Numbered from the stretch's first letter, positions 39,118-48,402 are shown. The stretch is 64,000 bases of DNA from Microbacterium telephonicum (GCF_003651225.1 NZ_RCDB01000002.1:434001-498000); one strand, 5' to 3'. Notes: generated from the letters alone by a model not told the origin. Numbers and translations: made by a program.

Positions 39118-39675
39118 TCAGCCGACGGCGAGCATCACCTCGACGGTCGCGTCGAGCACGGCGTCGACCTGCGTCTCGTCGTATCCGCGCCGCTGCATCC
39201 GGAACGCGACGCTGCGCACCTGCTCGGGGCTCAGCTGCTCCCCCGACTCCAGGTGCGCCGCGATGCGCTCGGCGACGATGTCGACCTCGTCGATGCGGTA
39301 GCCGTAGTGCAGCACTCCGACGCGGCGGAAGCGTCGACGCTGAGGCCGGCTCATCCGGTCGAGGATCTCCTGCGCGAGTTTGCGGGACTGCCCAACCCAC
39401 GCCCGCGCGCCGGCACGCGAGAGCGCCCCTTCGCGCTCGCGCGCGGCGAAGGCGTCCTCGAGCCTGCCGAGGCCCGCATCCACCATGCCGATCTCGTAGC
39501 CGTGACGCACGAGTCGGAACCCGGTGCGCCGGATCTCCGCCGACGTCAGCGAGGCGTCGCCGGCCTCGAATGCGTCGCGGGCGCGCATGAGGAATGCGTC
39601 GACCGCGGCCGGGTCGTAGCCTTTGCGACGGCCCTGCACGAGCGGGAAGGTCGACGTCGGGCTTTCGAGGGTCAT
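39118..39675 (-). CDS. Protein with four DivIVA-like repeats
   Basis: 185 aa. Four short motifs of the form R-x-G-Y-D/E-x-x-x-V-D recur: G-Y-D-P-A-A-V-D-A-F-L, G-Y-E-I-G-M-V-D-A, G-Y-R-I-D-E-V-D-I and G-Y-D-E-T-Q-V-D-A-V-L. Each resembles the N-terminal membrane-tip segment of DivIVA (G-Y-x-x-x-x-V-D-x-F). No long coiled coil is seen. It overlaps cdsA by ATGA. Likely a polar growth or membrane-curvature related protein, but unproved. Confidence 0.78.
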   Translation of the reverse strand: MTLESPTSTFPLVQGRRKGYDPAAVDAFLMRARDAFEAGDASLTSAEIRRTGFRLVRHGYEIGMVDAGLGRLEDAFAAREREGALSRAGARAWVGQSRKLAQEILDRMSRPQRRRFRRVGVLHYGYRIDEVDIVAERIAAHLESGEQLSPEQVRSVAFRMQRRGYDETQVDAVLDATVEVMLAVG

Positions 39676-40697
39676 GCCACCACCAAGGGGAAGAAGAGGA
39701 CGTACAGGCCGAGCGCGACGGCGGTCGACGGGAGGATGCTGTCGAGCCGGTCGAGCACCCCGCCGTGCCCCGGCAGCCACGAGGACATGTCCTTGATGCC
39801 GAGGTCGCGCTTGATCATCGACTCGCCGAGATCGCCGACGGTCGCCGTGAGCAGGATGAGGACGCCGAGCGCAGCGGAGGCCCAGATCGGCAGGTGCAGC
39901 AGGAACACGCCCATGAGGATCGCGGCGACGACGGCCGCCACGACCGCGCCCGCGAAGCCCTCCCACGTCTTCTTGGGGCTGATCTTCGGGGCCATCGGGT
40001 GCTTGCCGAAGGCGAGTCCGCTCGCATACGCGCCGGTGTCGGCCGCGATGACGATGACGAGCATCGTCAGCACCCAGAGCTCGCCCTGCTCCTGACGCAG
40101 CAGCACGACGGCGAGGCTCGCGAGGAAGGGGACGTACAGCGCGATGAGGCCCGCCGCGAGCACGTCCTGCAGGACGTCGCTGTAGCGCCGCGCGTCCTGG
40201 GCGGCCATCTGGCCGATCATGCGCCAGACGAGCACCGCCGCGACCGCGGCGAACGTGAGCACCCAGTGCGTGGTGTGCCCCAGGAGGGCGCTGAGCATGA
40301 TGACGGCACCCGCCACCAGCTGCGGCCAGACATCGACCCGACGACCGGCCGCTTGCAGGGCGCGGGAGAACTCGAACACGCCGAGCAGGCACAGCGGGAT
40401 CGCGAGGACGAGGAACAGCCACTTGATCCACAGCAGCGAGCCGAGCACGGCCAGCCCGATCCCGACGCCGATGGCGATCGCGAGGAAGAGGTTGCGTCCG
40501 GTGCGCGCGTTGATGCGCTCGTTGGCGTGCTCGAAATCCGCGCGGGCGCGGTCGATCTGATGCTCGAACTCGGAGCGCGCGGCGCGCACGTGCGACTGGA
40601 AGGACGACGCCGTCGGCTCGGTCGCCTGCCGCGCCTGGGCGCGCGTGCGCGGGACGTCGTCGCCGGACGACGTCCCGCCAGCGGGATCCTCAGCCAT
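39672..40697 (-). CDS. cdsA: Phosphatidate cytidylyltransferase
   Basis: 341 aa. About eight hydrophobic segments after a charged N-terminal ~100 residues with coiled-coil character. The signature S-M-I-K-R-D-L-G-I-K-D near residue 300 followed by P-G-H-G-G-V-L-D-R-L-D-S is the CdsA active site. Makes CDP-diacylglycerol, precursor of membrane phospholipids. Order frr-cdsA is the usual one. Confidence 0.95.
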   Translation of the reverse strand: MAEDPAGGTSSGDDVPRTRAQARQATEPTASSFQSHVRAARSEFEHQIDRARADFEHANERINARTGRNLFLAIAIGVGIGLAVLGSLLWIKWLFLVLAIPLCLLGVFEFSRALQAAGRRVDVWPQLVAGAVIMLSALLGHTTHWVLTFAAVAAVLVWRMIGQMAAQDARRYSDVLQDVLAAGLIALYVPFLASLAVVLLRQEQGELWVLTMLVIVIAADTGAYASGLAFGKHPMAPKISPKKTWEGFAGAVVAAVVAAILMGVFLLHLPIWASAALGVLILLTATVGDLGESMIKRDLGIKDMSSWLPGHGGVLDRLDSILPSTAVALGLYVLFFPLVVA

Positions 40698-40719
40698 GTG
40701 TCACCGGAGCCACGGAGGA

Positions 40720-41280
40720 TCAGACCTCGAGCAGCTCGGCCTCTTTGCGCTTGAGGGCCTCGTCGATCTCGTCGACGTGGGTGCGGGTGATGCCGTCGAG
40801 CTCCTTCTCGGCGCGGACGAGCTCGTCCTCGCCGACGTCGCTCTTGAGCGCGTCGAGCTCGTCCTTCGACTTGCGACGGATGCCGCGCAGGTGCACCTTC
40901 GCGTCCTCACCCTTGGAGCGCACGAGCTTGACGTACTCCTTGCGGCGCTCGGCGGTGAGCTCGGGCATCGTCACGCGGACGAGGTTGCCGTCGTTCGTCG
41001 GGTTGGCGCCGAGGTTGGGGGTGTCGCGGATCGCCTGCTCGATGGCCTTCAGCGCGGACTTGTCGTAGGGCGTCACGACGAGCGTGCGCGCCTCTTGGTT
41101 CGCCAGCGAGGCGAGCTGGGCCAGCGGCGTCGGGGTGCCGTAGTAGTCGACCAGGATCTTCTGGAACAGCTGCGGGTTCGCGCGGCCGGTGCGGACGGTC
41201 GCGAAGTCGTCCTTCGCGGCTTCCACGGCCCGGGCCATGCGCGTCTTCGTGTCGGCCAGGATGTCGGCGATCACGGTCAC
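40720..41280 (-). CDS. frr: Ribosome recycling factor
   Basis: 186 aa. Typical pattern: [10 protein letters not shown] near residue 33, [11 protein letters not shown], and the C-terminal R-R-K-S-K-D-E-L. With EF-G it splits the post-termination ribosome. GTG start as in close relatives (V-I-A-D-I-L-A follows). It lies 50 bases downstream of pyrH in the same direction. Confidence 0.97.
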   Translation of the reverse strand: MTVIADILADTKTRMARAVEAAKDDFATVRTGRANPQLFQKILVDYYGTPTPLAQLASLANQEARTLVVTPYDKSALKAIEQAIRDTPNLGANPTNDGNLVRVTMPELTAERRKEYVKLVRSKGEDAKVHLRGIRRKSKDELDALKSDVGEDELVRAEKELDGITRTHVDEIDEALKRKEAELLEV

Positions 41281-41330
41281 TCCATTCGTCGTTGCGTCCG
41301 GTCAAGTCTAGTGCGCGGGGGCGCACCGAC

Positions 41331-42050
41331 TCAGATCGTGACCAGTGTGCCGATGCGCTCGCCGAGAAGGGCGCGCGTCACGTTGCCGGCCGGCTCCATC
41401 CCGAACACGCGCATGTCGATGCCGTTGTCCATGCAGAGGCTGAACGCGGTCGAGTCGACGACCTTCAGGCCCTGCTGGAGCGCGTCAGCGTAGGTGATGC
41501 GGTCGATGCGTGTGGCCGACGGATCCTTCTTCGGGTCGGCCGTGTAGACGCCGTCCACCCCGTTCTTGGCGACGAGCACCTCGTCGGCGCCGATCTCGAG
41601 CGCGCGCTGCGCGGCGACCGTGTCGGTCGAGAAGTACGGCAGGCCCGCCCCGGCGCCGAAGATGACGACGCGGCCCTTCTCCATGTGGCGCTCGGCGCGA
41701 CGCGGGATGTAGGGCTCGGCGACCTGGGTCATCGAGATCGCCGACTGCACGCGCGTGGCGGCGCCGGCCTGCTCGAGGAAGTCCTGCAGGGCGAGGGCGT
41801 TCATGACCGTGCCGAGCATGCCCATGTAGTCGGCGCGCCCGCGGTCCATGCCGCGCTGGCTGAGCTCGGCGCCGCGGAAGAAGTTGCCGCCGCCGACGAC
41901 GATGGAGATCTCGACCTCGTCCGCCGCGGCGGCGATCTCCTGGGCGATCTGACTGACGACATCGGGGTTGACTCCGAGGGAACCGCCTCCGAACGCCTCA
42001 CCGGACAGCTTCAGGAGGACGCGGCGGCGTCCCGTGTTCTCGTCGATCAC
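41331..42050 (-). CDS. pyrH: Uridylate kinase
   Basis: 239 aa, amino-acid-kinase fold: [31 protein letters not shown], and T-D-T-V-A-A-Q-R-A. Phosphorylates UMP to UDP. GTG start with AGAGGAA nearby. Confidence 0.97.
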   Translation of the reverse strand: MIDENTGRRRVLLKLSGEAFGGGSLGVNPDVVSQIAQEIAAAADEVEISIVVGGGNFFRGAELSQRGMDRGRADYMGMLGTVMNALALQDFLEQAGAATRVQSAISMTQVAEPYIPRRAERHMEKGRVVIFGAGAGLPYFSTDTVAAQRALEIGADEVLVAKNGVDGVYTADPKKDPSATRIDRITYADALQQGLKVVDSTAFSLCMDNGIDMRVFGMEPAGNVTRALLGERIGTLVTI

Positions 42051-42125
42051 TCAGGGTTCCTCTCGTCGTTTTGCACACTAGCCGACCCGGGCCGGTGCGG
42101 AACACCGCGGCCCGTTCGCGGGCAC

Positions 42126-42163
42126 GGAAAAGGGGCCCGCATCACGGATGCGATGCGGGCCCC
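42126..42163 (-). terminator. Rho-independent terminator after tsf
   Basis: On the minus strand a perfect 12-base stem (GGGGCCCGCATC/GATGCGGGCCCC), 8-base loop, then TTTTCC. It begins 9 bases past the tsf stop codon and separates rpsB-tsf from pyrH-frr-cdsA. Confidence 0.88.
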
Positions 42164-42171
42164 CGGGTGAC

Positions 42172-42999
42172 TTACGCGCCGACCTTGAAGCGGGCGAAGT
42201 CGGTGATGGTGATGCCGGCGTCCGAAGCGACCTTCGCGACGGAGACCTTGTTGTCCTTCGCGTAGTCCTGGTCGAGCAGGGCGACCTGCTTGTAGAACGC
42301 GCCGACGCGACCCTCGACGATCTTCGGCAGGGCGGCCTCCGGCTTGCCCTCGTTGCGCGAGATCTCGGTGACGATCTGACGCTCCTTCTCGACCTCGTCG
42401 GCGGGGACGTCCTCGCGCGTGAGGTAGGTCGGGTTGGCGAACGAGATGTGCTGCGCGATCGAGCGGGCCGTCTCGGCGTCCTCACCCGTGTAGGCGACCA
42501 CGACGCCGACCTGCGGGGGCAGGTCCTTGCTGGTCTTGTGCAGGTAGATCTCGAACTTCTCGCCCGAGACGGTGCGCACGCGACGCAGCTCCACCTTCTC
42601 GCCGATGATGGCGGCCTCGTCGGAGATGAGGTCGGCGACGCTCTGGCCGTTCGCGTCGGCGGCGAGGGCGGCCTCGGCGGAGTCGGCGGACGCGGCGGCG
42701 GCGGCATCCAGCACCTTGTCGGCGAGGGCGATGAAGCGCTCGTTCTTGGCGACGAAGTCGGTCTCGGTGTTCAGCTCGAGCAGCGTGACCTTGCCGTCCA
42801 GCTCCTTCGCGGCCACGAGGCCCTCGCTGGTGGAGCGGTCGGCACGCTTGGCGTTGCCCTTCGCGCCCTTCAGACGCAGGATCTCGACGGCCTTCTCGAG
42901 GTCGCCGTCGGCCTCCTCGAGCGCCTTCTTGGTGTCGACCATGCCCGTGCCGAGCTGCTCGCGCAGGGCCTTGATGTCGGCGATGGTGAAGTTTGCCAT
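42172..42999 (-). CDS. tsf: Elongation factor Ts
   Basis: 275 aa. N-terminal UBA-like helix bundle with L-R-E-Q-L-G-T-G-M-V-D-T-K-K-A-L, then core domains (N-T-E-T-D-F-V-A-K-N). Exchanges GDP for GTP on EF-Tu. Downstream of rpsB as usual. Confidence 0.97.
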   Translation of the reverse strand: MANFTIADIKALREQLGTGMVDTKKALEEADGDLEKAVEILRLKGAKGNAKRADRSTSEGLVAAKELDGKVTLLELNTETDFVAKNERFIALADKVLDAAAAASADSAEAALAADANGQSVADLISDEAAIIGEKVELRRVRTVSGEKFEIYLHKTSKDLPPQVGVVVAYTGEDAETARSIAQHISFANPTYLTREDVPADEVEKERQIVTEISRNEGKPEAALPKIVEGRVGAFYKQVALLDQDYAKDNKVSVAKVASDAGITITDFARFKVGA

Positions 43000-43037
43000 G
43001 GGTGGTGGCTCCTTGATCGTGGTGAGTTCTCGTGGAT

Positions 43038-43081
43038 GACGCGGCGGGACACGCTCCCTGGGGAGTGCGCCCCGCCGCGTC
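43038..43081 (-). terminator. Hairpin between rpsB and tsf
   Basis: Arms GACGCGGCGGG and CCCGCCGCGTC are perfect 11-base inverted repeats in the 103-base gap. No U-run follows, so it may be an attenuator or mRNA stabiliser rather than a full stop, since tsf has no clear promoter of its own. Confidence 0.6.
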
Positions 43082-43102
43082 GGAAGAGGTTCGGGCTCGG
43101 GA

Positions 43103-43969
43103 TTACTCCGCGGCCGCCTCGGCGGCGGTCTCGGAGGCAGCCTCGGCGCCGGCCTTGTCGGCGTCCGACTCGGTGGCGATGGTCTCGACCTCGGCGACGT
43201 CGGTCACGACGGGGGTCTCGAGCAGCTCGCGCTCCCAGTCGGCCAGCGGCTCGGCCTCGGCGGCCTCGTCGGTCGGGTTGTGACGCTGGATCAGGCCCTC
43301 GGCGGCGGCGTCAGCGATGATGCGCGTGAGCAGGCCCACCGAACGGATCGCGTCGTCGTTGCCCGGGATCGGGAACTGGAACTCGTCGGGGTCGGCGTTC
43401 GTGTCGAGGATGCCGATCACGGGGATGCCGAGCTTCTTGGCCTCGTCGATGGCGAGGTGCTCGCGCTTGGCGTCGACGACCCAGATGGCCGACGGGGTCT
43501 TCTGCAGGTTGCGGATACCGCCGAGCGACTTGTGCAGCTTGTCGAGCTCGCGCTTCTTGAGCAGGAGCTCCTTCTTGGTGAAGCCCGACGCGGCGGGGTT
43601 CTCGAAGTCGAGCTCCTCGAGCTCCTTCATGCGGGCGAGGCGCTTGCTCACGGTCGAGAAGTTGGTGAGGAGGCCACCGAGCCAGCGCTGGTTGACGTAG
43701 GGCTGGCCGACGCGGGTCGCCTGCTCGGCGATGACTTCCTGGGCCTGCTTCTTCGTGCCGACGAACAGCACGGTGCCGCCGTGCGCGACCGTCTCCTTGA
43801 CGTACTCGTACGCCTTGTCGATGTACGACAGCGACTGCTGCAGGTCGATGATGTGGATGCCGGAGCGCTCGGTGAGGATGAAGCGCTTGACTTTCGGGTT
43901 CCAGCGACGGGTCTGGTGTCCGAAGTGGACGCCGCTGTCGAGCAGCTGGCGGATGGTGACGACGGCCAT
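43103..43969 (-). CDS. rpsB: 30S ribosomal protein S2
   Basis: 288 aa. Starts [20 protein letters not shown], with R-W-L-G-G-L-L-T-N and V-I-D-A/D-P-x-like loop (V-D-A-K-R-E-H-L-A). The C-terminal ~50 residues are a long acidic/Ala-rich extension, as in other Microbacteriaceae. ATG with a purine-rich AAGGAG site upstream. Confidence 0.97.
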   Translation of the reverse strand: MAVVTIRQLLDSGVHFGHQTRRWNPKVKRFILTERSGIHIIDLQQSLSYIDKAYEYVKETVAHGGTVLFVGTKKQAQEVIAEQATRVGQPYVNQRWLGGLLTNFSTVSKRLARMKELEELDFENPAASGFTKKELLLKKRELDKLHKSLGGIRNLQKTPSAIWVVDAKREHLAIDEAKKLGIPVIGILDTNADPDEFQFPIPGNDDAIRSVGLLTRIIADAAAEGLIQRHNPTDEAAEAEPLADWERELLETPVVTDVAEVETIATESDADKAGAEAASETAAEAAAE

Positions 43970-44125
43970 GGTCGTACTCCTTGTGATTTCGGTTGTTGTC
44001 GCCGCGCCGGCCGGCGCGGTCTGCCTGGTACCCGGCACACACCACTCCCCCGCTGATGCGGTGGAGACCTGAGGTGGGATGCCACGTCCGACGCGGGGCG
44101 TCGCGACGCTCTGGGCACGCGTAGT

Positions 44126-44144
44126 CACCCCGACGGGCGGGGTG
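44126..44144 (-). other. Hairpin in the 5' region of rpsB
   Basis: CACCCCG-CCCGT-CGGGGTG on the minus strand, about 157 bases before the rpsB start; a TACACT -10-like box lies just upstream at 44152-44157. It may be part of an rpsB leader that S2 binds, as S2 regulates its own operon in other bacteria. The rest of the 43970-44258 gap shows no gene. Confidence 0.35.
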
Positions 44145-44258
44145 CTCTTCCAGTGTAGCAGTCGCGGACTTCCTCCCCCGGCTCGGTGCCGGTGGTCTCC
44201 CTCCCCATTTCCGGGGTCTGCAGCCCCGGCATCCGCGACGATGCGATCACACTCGGGC

Positions 44259-45353
44259 ATGCGTGTCGTGATCTGGATGCTGGTGCTCGCCATGACGGGG
44301 CCGGGCGCGGCGGTGCCGGGCGCGCCGGAGCCCGGCGGTTCGGAGCCCGGCGGTTCGGCGCCGTGGGAGATGCCGCTGCCGGGCGGGCGCGTCGTGGCGG
44401 AGTTCCGGGCTCCCGCCCACGAATACGCCGCCGGTCATCGCGGCATCGACATCGCCGGGGACGTCGGTGGAGACGGAGCGGGTCCAGGGTCTGCCGTCGT
44501 ACGGGCGCCGACTGACGGCGTGGTGGCGTTCTCCGGCGCCGTCGCCGGGCGCGGTGTCGTGACGATCGAGACGGGCGCGGGGCTCGTGATCACGCTCGAG
44601 CCCGTCGTGGACGCGCCGGCGTCGGCCACGGCGGTGCGACGCGGAGATCCCGTGGGCGTGCTCGGCTCGGGCGGGCACGCACCGGCCGGGGCGGTGCACG
44701 TCGGCGTGCGGCGGGGAGGGGTGTACCTCGATCCGCTGCCGTGGTTCAGCGCGCGTCGGCGCGCGGTGCTGCTCCCCTGCTGCGCCGAGGTCTCCGCGCG
44801 ATCAGCGCAGACCGATGACGTTGCCGTCGCCGTTGTCGGTGACGCTTCCGATCTGCAGGGCCTGCACGCCGTTGGTGTTGCCGTTGACGGTGAGCAGCGA
44901 GAGCGTCCCGTCGACGAAGATCTGGTTGCGGTTGCCGCGCACCTCCACCGTGCCGGCCGTGACCGCCTCGACGTCGTTGCCCTGTCCTTCGACCGTGATC
45001 TGCTGGGGGTCGGCGACGATGACCGTGTTGCCCTCGCCGCGGATGATGACCTCCGCGATCTCGGCGTCGGACGCGCTCACCTCGACCGCCGAGCCCGAGA
45101 CCTCGAGGCGCGGGCAGTCCGCCGTGACCGTGAACGACTGCGACGACGCGCCGATGCGCAGCACGCCGTCGACGCAACCGGGCACGACGGCCGCGTCGGG
45201 GGTCGGCGTGGCGGCGGTGGACGCCTCGGGGACGGCCGACAGCGAGGACGACGCGTCGGGCACCGCCGTGAGCCGCGGCCGCGGCTCGGCGACGCAGGCA
45301 CTCAGTCCGGCGACGAGCACCAGGCAGGACAGGGCGACGGCGACGCGACGTGA
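44259..45353 (+). CDS. M23-like peptidase domain ORF, 3' half antisense to a lipoprotein gene
   Basis: The first ~180 residues are a short secreted M23-like protein: leader [11 protein letters not shown], then H-R-G-I-D-I-A-G (zinc His and Asp) and V-H-V-G-V-R at the second zinc motif position. The family usually stops soon after Y-L-D-P-L-P-W-F and A-V-L-L-P; here no stop occurs and the frame runs on for ~190 residues exactly opposite the DUF3060 gene. That extension has no family resemblance and is probably a by-product of the antisense gene's codon bias, meaning the real stop was lost or the gene is degraded. Start uncertain (ATG 44241 also possible). Confidence 0.55.
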   Translation: MRVVIWMLVLAMTGPGAAVPGAPEPGGSEPGGSAPWEMPLPGGRVVAEFRAPAHEYAAGHRGIDIAGDVGGDGAGPGSAVVRAPTDGVVAFSGAVAGRGVVTIETGAGLVITLEPVVDAPASATAVRRGDPVGVLGSGGHAPAGAVHVGVRRGGVYLDPLPWFSARRRAVLLPCCAEVSARSAQTDDVAVAVVGDASDLQGLHAVGVAVDGEQRERPVDEDLVAVAAHLHRAGRDRLDVVALSFDRDLLGVGDDDRVALAADDDLRDLGVGRAHLDRRARDLEARAVRRDRERLRRRADAQHAVDATGHDGRVGGRRGGGGRLGDGRQRGRRVGHRREPRPRLGDAGTQSGDEHQAGQGDGDAT

Positions 45354-45356
45354 CAT
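44802..45356 (-). CDS. DUF3060 lipoprotein
   Basis: 184 aa. Lipobox L-V-A-G-L-S-A-C at about residues 14-21 with a signal helix before it. After a Pro/Thr linker comes a beta-helix-like part with repeated G-N-x-x-x-V/I turns ([29 protein letters not shown]), the feature of DUF3060. Function unknown; surface-exposed. The whole gene lies within the antisense frame of the M23-like ORF. Confidence 0.8.
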   Translation of the reverse strand: MSRRVAVALSCLVLVAGLSACVAEPRPRLTAVPDASSSLSAVPEASTAATPTPDAAVVPGCVDGVLRIGASSQSFTVTADCPRLEVSGSAVEVSASDAEIAEVIIRGEGNTVIVADPQQITVEGQGNDVEAVTAGTVEVRGNRNQIFVDGTLSLLTVNGNTNGVQALQIGSVTDNGDGNVIGLR

Positions 45357-45408
45357 GCGTCCACAGTACGCGGCGGGTGACGGCGGCTGCGTCCGGGGGC
45401 CGACCGGC

Positions 45409-46317
45409 TCAGGCGCGCGGGTGGGCGAGGCGATACGCCGCCTGCAACTTCTCCGCGGACACGTGGGTGTAGATCTGCGTGGTGCCGAGGCTGGCGTGAC
45501 CGAGCAGCTCCTGCACGGTGCGGAGGTCGGCACCGCCGTCGAGCAGGTGCGTCGCCGCCGAATGCCGGAGCGCATGCGGGCCCACGTGCTCCTCGCCGAC
45601 GGCGGGCGCCACGTGGCGTGACACGATGTCGTACGCCGCCCGGGTACCCAACCGACCGCCGCGCGCGCCGACGAACAGGGCGCCGCCGGCGACGTTCGCC
45701 GCATCCGCCGTCGTGAGCGCGGGCCGTCCGCGCACGAGCCAGGCGTCGAGCGCGAGCGCGGCCGGTGTGCCGTAGGGGACGACGCGCTCCTTCGACCCCT
45801 TGCCCACGACGCGGACCGTGCGCGCGGCGGGGTCGAGGTCGTCGATGTCGATGCCGCAGGCCTCCGAGACGCGCAGGCCGGCGGCGTAGAGGAGTTCGAG
45901 CAGGGCCGCGTCGCGCAGCGCGAGCGGGTCGCCTTCGTCGGCGACGGTGCGCACGTCGTCGAGGAGCCGGCCGAGCGTATCGGCGGCGGCGACCTTCGGC
46001 AGCGTGCGACCGCGTTTCGGCGCGACGAGCCGCAGCGACGGATCGGCCGACGCGAGGTCCTCCTCCACTAGCCAGGCGAACATCCCGCGCGCACACGCAG
46101 TGCGGCGGGCGATGGTGCTGCGCGCGAGCCCACGCTGCGTCGACACCCACAGCCATTCGCGCAGCGCCTCGAGGTCGACCTCGTCGAGCTCCGGATCGCC
46201 GAGGACCATGGCGAGATCGGCCAGGTCGGCGCGGTAGGCCCGCACCGTCGCCGGCGACAGCCGACGCACCTCGGCGAGGTGCGTCGTGTACGCCGTCGCG
46301 GCGTCGGAGAGGAGCAT
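45409..46317 (-). CDS. xerC: Tyrosine recombinase XerC
   Basis: 302 aa. All catalytic residues are present: A-G-L-R-V-S-E, K in G-K-G-S-K-E-R, P-H-A-L-R-H-S (HxxR), L-L-G-H-A-S and Y in T-T-Q-I-Y-T-H-V. N-terminal SAM-like domain with H-L-A-E-V-R-R-L-S-P-A-T. Resolves chromosome dimers with XerD at dif. Sits beside dprA, the common actinobacterial order. Distinct from the element's recombinases further right. Confidence 0.95.
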   Translation of the reverse strand: MLLSDAATAYTTHLAEVRRLSPATVRAYRADLADLAMVLGDPELDEVDLEALREWLWVSTQRGLARSTIARRTACARGMFAWLVEEDLASADPSLRLVAPKRGRTLPKVAAADTLGRLLDDVRTVADEGDPLALRDAALLELLYAAGLRVSEACGIDIDDLDPAARTVRVVGKGSKERVVPYGTPAALALDAWLVRGRPALTTADAANVAGGALFVGARGGRLGTRAAYDIVSRHVAPAVGEEHVGPHALRHSAATHLLDGGADLRTVQELLGHASLGTTQIYTHVSAEKLQAAYRLAHPRA

Positions 46318-46753
46318 CCCCCCAGCATGCGCGCTCCCGCGTGCCGGGGTGCGGCACCCGGCCCGGCGCGTCGCCCCGTGGAGCTCGCGCGGCGGACGCC
46401 CGTGGTGCCGCCGCGCGAGCGTCCGGCCACCGCACATCGAGTGACGCGCCGTCGGAGCATGTCACACGAACGGCGCTCCCCGGCGCCCGAAGCCAGCCAT
46501 CCGTGTGACACGCCGCCGTGGCATGTCACACGAATGGTGCCGCTCGGGGGCGACAGGCGACACATCGTGTGACACGCGGTCGGCGCACCACGGCGCCCGA
46601 AGGCAATCAACCGCGGGACACACCGCCGACGCATGTCACACGAACCGCCGCAACGCGCCGTCGGCGGGCACCATTCGTGGGACACGGGTCGCGACCCCGC
46701 ATCCGCAGCCGGAACAGCGGCCGGAACGCGAGTGACCGCACGCACGCGGGCAG
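46318..46753. repeat. Intergenic stretch with short inverted GTGTGACA/TGTCACAC repeats
   Basis: No gene is seen in these 436 bases. GCATGTCACACGAA occurs three times (46457-46470, 46521-46534, 46631-46644) and its inverted partner GTGTGACACGC twice (46503-46513, 46567-46577), with degenerate copies at about 46434, 46612 and 46675. Segments such as CGGCGCCCGAAG also recur. The spacing is roughly 40-65 bases. Confidence 0.7.
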
Positions 46754-47911
46754 TCAGCGGCGCGGGAGGGCCGTCCAGCCGTCGTCGGATGCGGACACCG
46801 CACCCTCGAGGCGGAGGAGGCCGAGGGTGCTCTGCACCTCCTGCGGTGAGAGGCCGCTGCGGCGGGCGACGTCGTCGACACCGCGCGGTGAGCGGATGCT
46901 GAGGGCATCGAGCACGCGGACCAAGAGCCCGTCGCCCGCAACCGACACCCCGACCGGCTCTCCGCCGATGCCGAGCATCTCGCGTACGTCGTCTGCTCCC
47001 GTGATGCAGACGGCGTCGTGGGTGCGCAACAGGCGATGACAGCCCGCCGACGTCGCGCTGGTGATCGCACCGGGAACGGCGCCGAGCGGACGGCCGATCG
47101 ACGCGGCGTGGGAGGCGGTGTTCAGAGATCCGCTGCGCCAGCCGGCCTCGACCACGACCGTCGCGTCGCTCGCGGCGGCGATGAGGCGGTTGCGCGCGAG
47201 GAAGCGCCACTTGGTGGGTGCGGATCCGCACGGCACCTCGCCGACCACGGCGCCGCCGGTCGTCACGATCCGCCGCAGCAGGTCCTGGTGGCCCGCCGGA
47301 TAGGCGCGGTCGACGCCGCCGGCGAGGAAGGCGACCGTCACTCCGCCGGCGCCGAGCGCTGCGCGGTGTGCGGCTCCGTCGATGCCGTAGGCCGCGCCGG
47401 AGACGACGGCGACGCCGTCCGGCGCGAGCGACGCCGCGAGTTCCCCCGCGACGTGCTCGCCGTAGCCGGTCGCCGCGCGCGCCCCGACGATCGCGACGGC
47501 GACGTCCGCGCGCACAGCCGATGTCTCGCCGCGTACCCAGAGGCACAGCGGTGCGTGCGGTCCGAGGTCGTCGATGCGCACGGGCCAGTGCGGATGCTGC
47601 GGGGTCACCAGGACGACGCCGGTGCGGGCGGCGTCGTCGAGCACGCGCGCCGTCTCGCCCCGCCGCGGTGCCCAGCGTCTGCGCCCCTCGACGACCGCCG
47701 TCGCCTCCAGGTCGGCGGCGGCGCCGGCGACGGCGGCCGCGTCGTCGGCGTCGCTGAGCGCCGCCTCGAGCGCGTCTTCGGCTCCCAGCGCGGCGACGAG
47801 CGCACCGAGTACGCCGTCCCCGGGTTCGGACAGCGCGCTCAGCCGTGCCCGCGCGAGGGCGTCCCGGCGTGCCGTGTCGTCGGGCAGGCCGGCGAGAGGG
47901 TCGAAGCTCAT
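46754..47911 (-). CDS. dprA: DNA-processing protein DprA
   Basis: 385 aa. Rossmann part with V-A-I-V-G-A-R-A-A-T-G-Y-G, S-G-A-A-Y-G-I-D-G-A-A-H, R-F-L-A-R-N-R-L-I-A-A and V-V-V-E-A-G-W-R-S-G-S, then a C-terminal winged-helix. Loads RecA on incoming single-stranded DNA. Its start overlaps the end of comM (ATGA). The upstream comM is broken, so dprA now depends on another promoter. Confidence 0.94.
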   Translation of the reverse strand: MSFDPLAGLPDDTARRDALARARLSALSEPGDGVLGALVAALGAEDALEAALSDADDAAAVAGAAADLEATAVVEGRRRWAPRRGETARVLDDAARTGVVLVTPQHPHWPVRIDDLGPHAPLCLWVRGETSAVRADVAVAIVGARAATGYGEHVAGELAASLAPDGVAVVSGAAYGIDGAAHRAALGAGGVTVAFLAGGVDRAYPAGHQDLLRRIVTTGGAVVGEVPCGSAPTKWRFLARNRLIAAASDATVVVEAGWRSGSLNTASHAASIGRPLGAVPGAITSATSAGCHRLLRTHDAVCITGADDVREMLGIGGEPVGVSVAGDGLLVRVLDALSIRSPRGVDDVARRSGLSPQEVQSTLGLLRLEGAVSASDDGWTALPRR

Positions 47912-48402
47912 GCGTGGGCGCCCTTCTTGAGGAACAGCGCGCGCCCGACGTCGTCGAGCTCGAGACGCGCGCGTCCGGCGAGGTCGGCGATCGTCCAGGC
48001 CACGCGGAGCACCCGGTCGTACCCGCGCAGGGTGAGCGCGCCACGCTGGAGGGCGGCATCCAGCGGACGTCGCACCGACGCGCCCGGCGCGAGCGGTCCC
48101 GATCGCAACCAGGTGCCGGGAACCCGCGCATTGGTGGTCCAGGGGGTGTCGCGCAGCCTTTCCGCCGCACGCCGGCGCGCGGCCGCCACGAGCCCACGCG
48201 CGGTGTCGGTCGTGACGCCCGCCCCGTCCGCCGCCCCGTGCAGCTGCGCCAGAGACACGCGTCGGACGGAGAGCTCGATGTCGACGCGGTCGCGCAGCGG
48301 TCCGCTGAGCCGCCCGAGATACCGACGCACGGCCGCGGGCGGGCATGTGCACTCCGCACCGGGCACGCCGTGGTTGCCGCACGGGCACGGGTTGGTCGCG
48401 AG
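47908..48402 (-). pseudogene. comM: comM (yifB) C-terminal fragment, cut by the mobile element
   Basis: The retained part runs from L-A-T-N-P-C-P-C-G-N-H-G through the C-rich E-C-T-C-P-P-A and D-R-V-D-I-E to the Mg-chelatase C-terminus (R-A-R-L-E-L). ComM normally continues upstream with ...P-x-x-F-x-L-V-L-A-x-N-P-C-P-C-G. Here the residues before L-A-T-N are Q-N-P-R-Y-K, which do not belong to it. Walker A and B of the AAA+ domain are gone, so the helicase used to extend recombination tracts during natural transformation is inactive. Confidence 0.85.

Noticed and set aside
44152..44180. Full sigma-70 promoter for rpsB
   Set aside because: TACACT is a good -10 box, but no -35 box is visible at 16-18 bases; kept only as a remark.
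46433..46690. CRISPR array in the repeat field
   Set aside because: Repeats are short, irregular in spacing and direction, and no cas gene is near.
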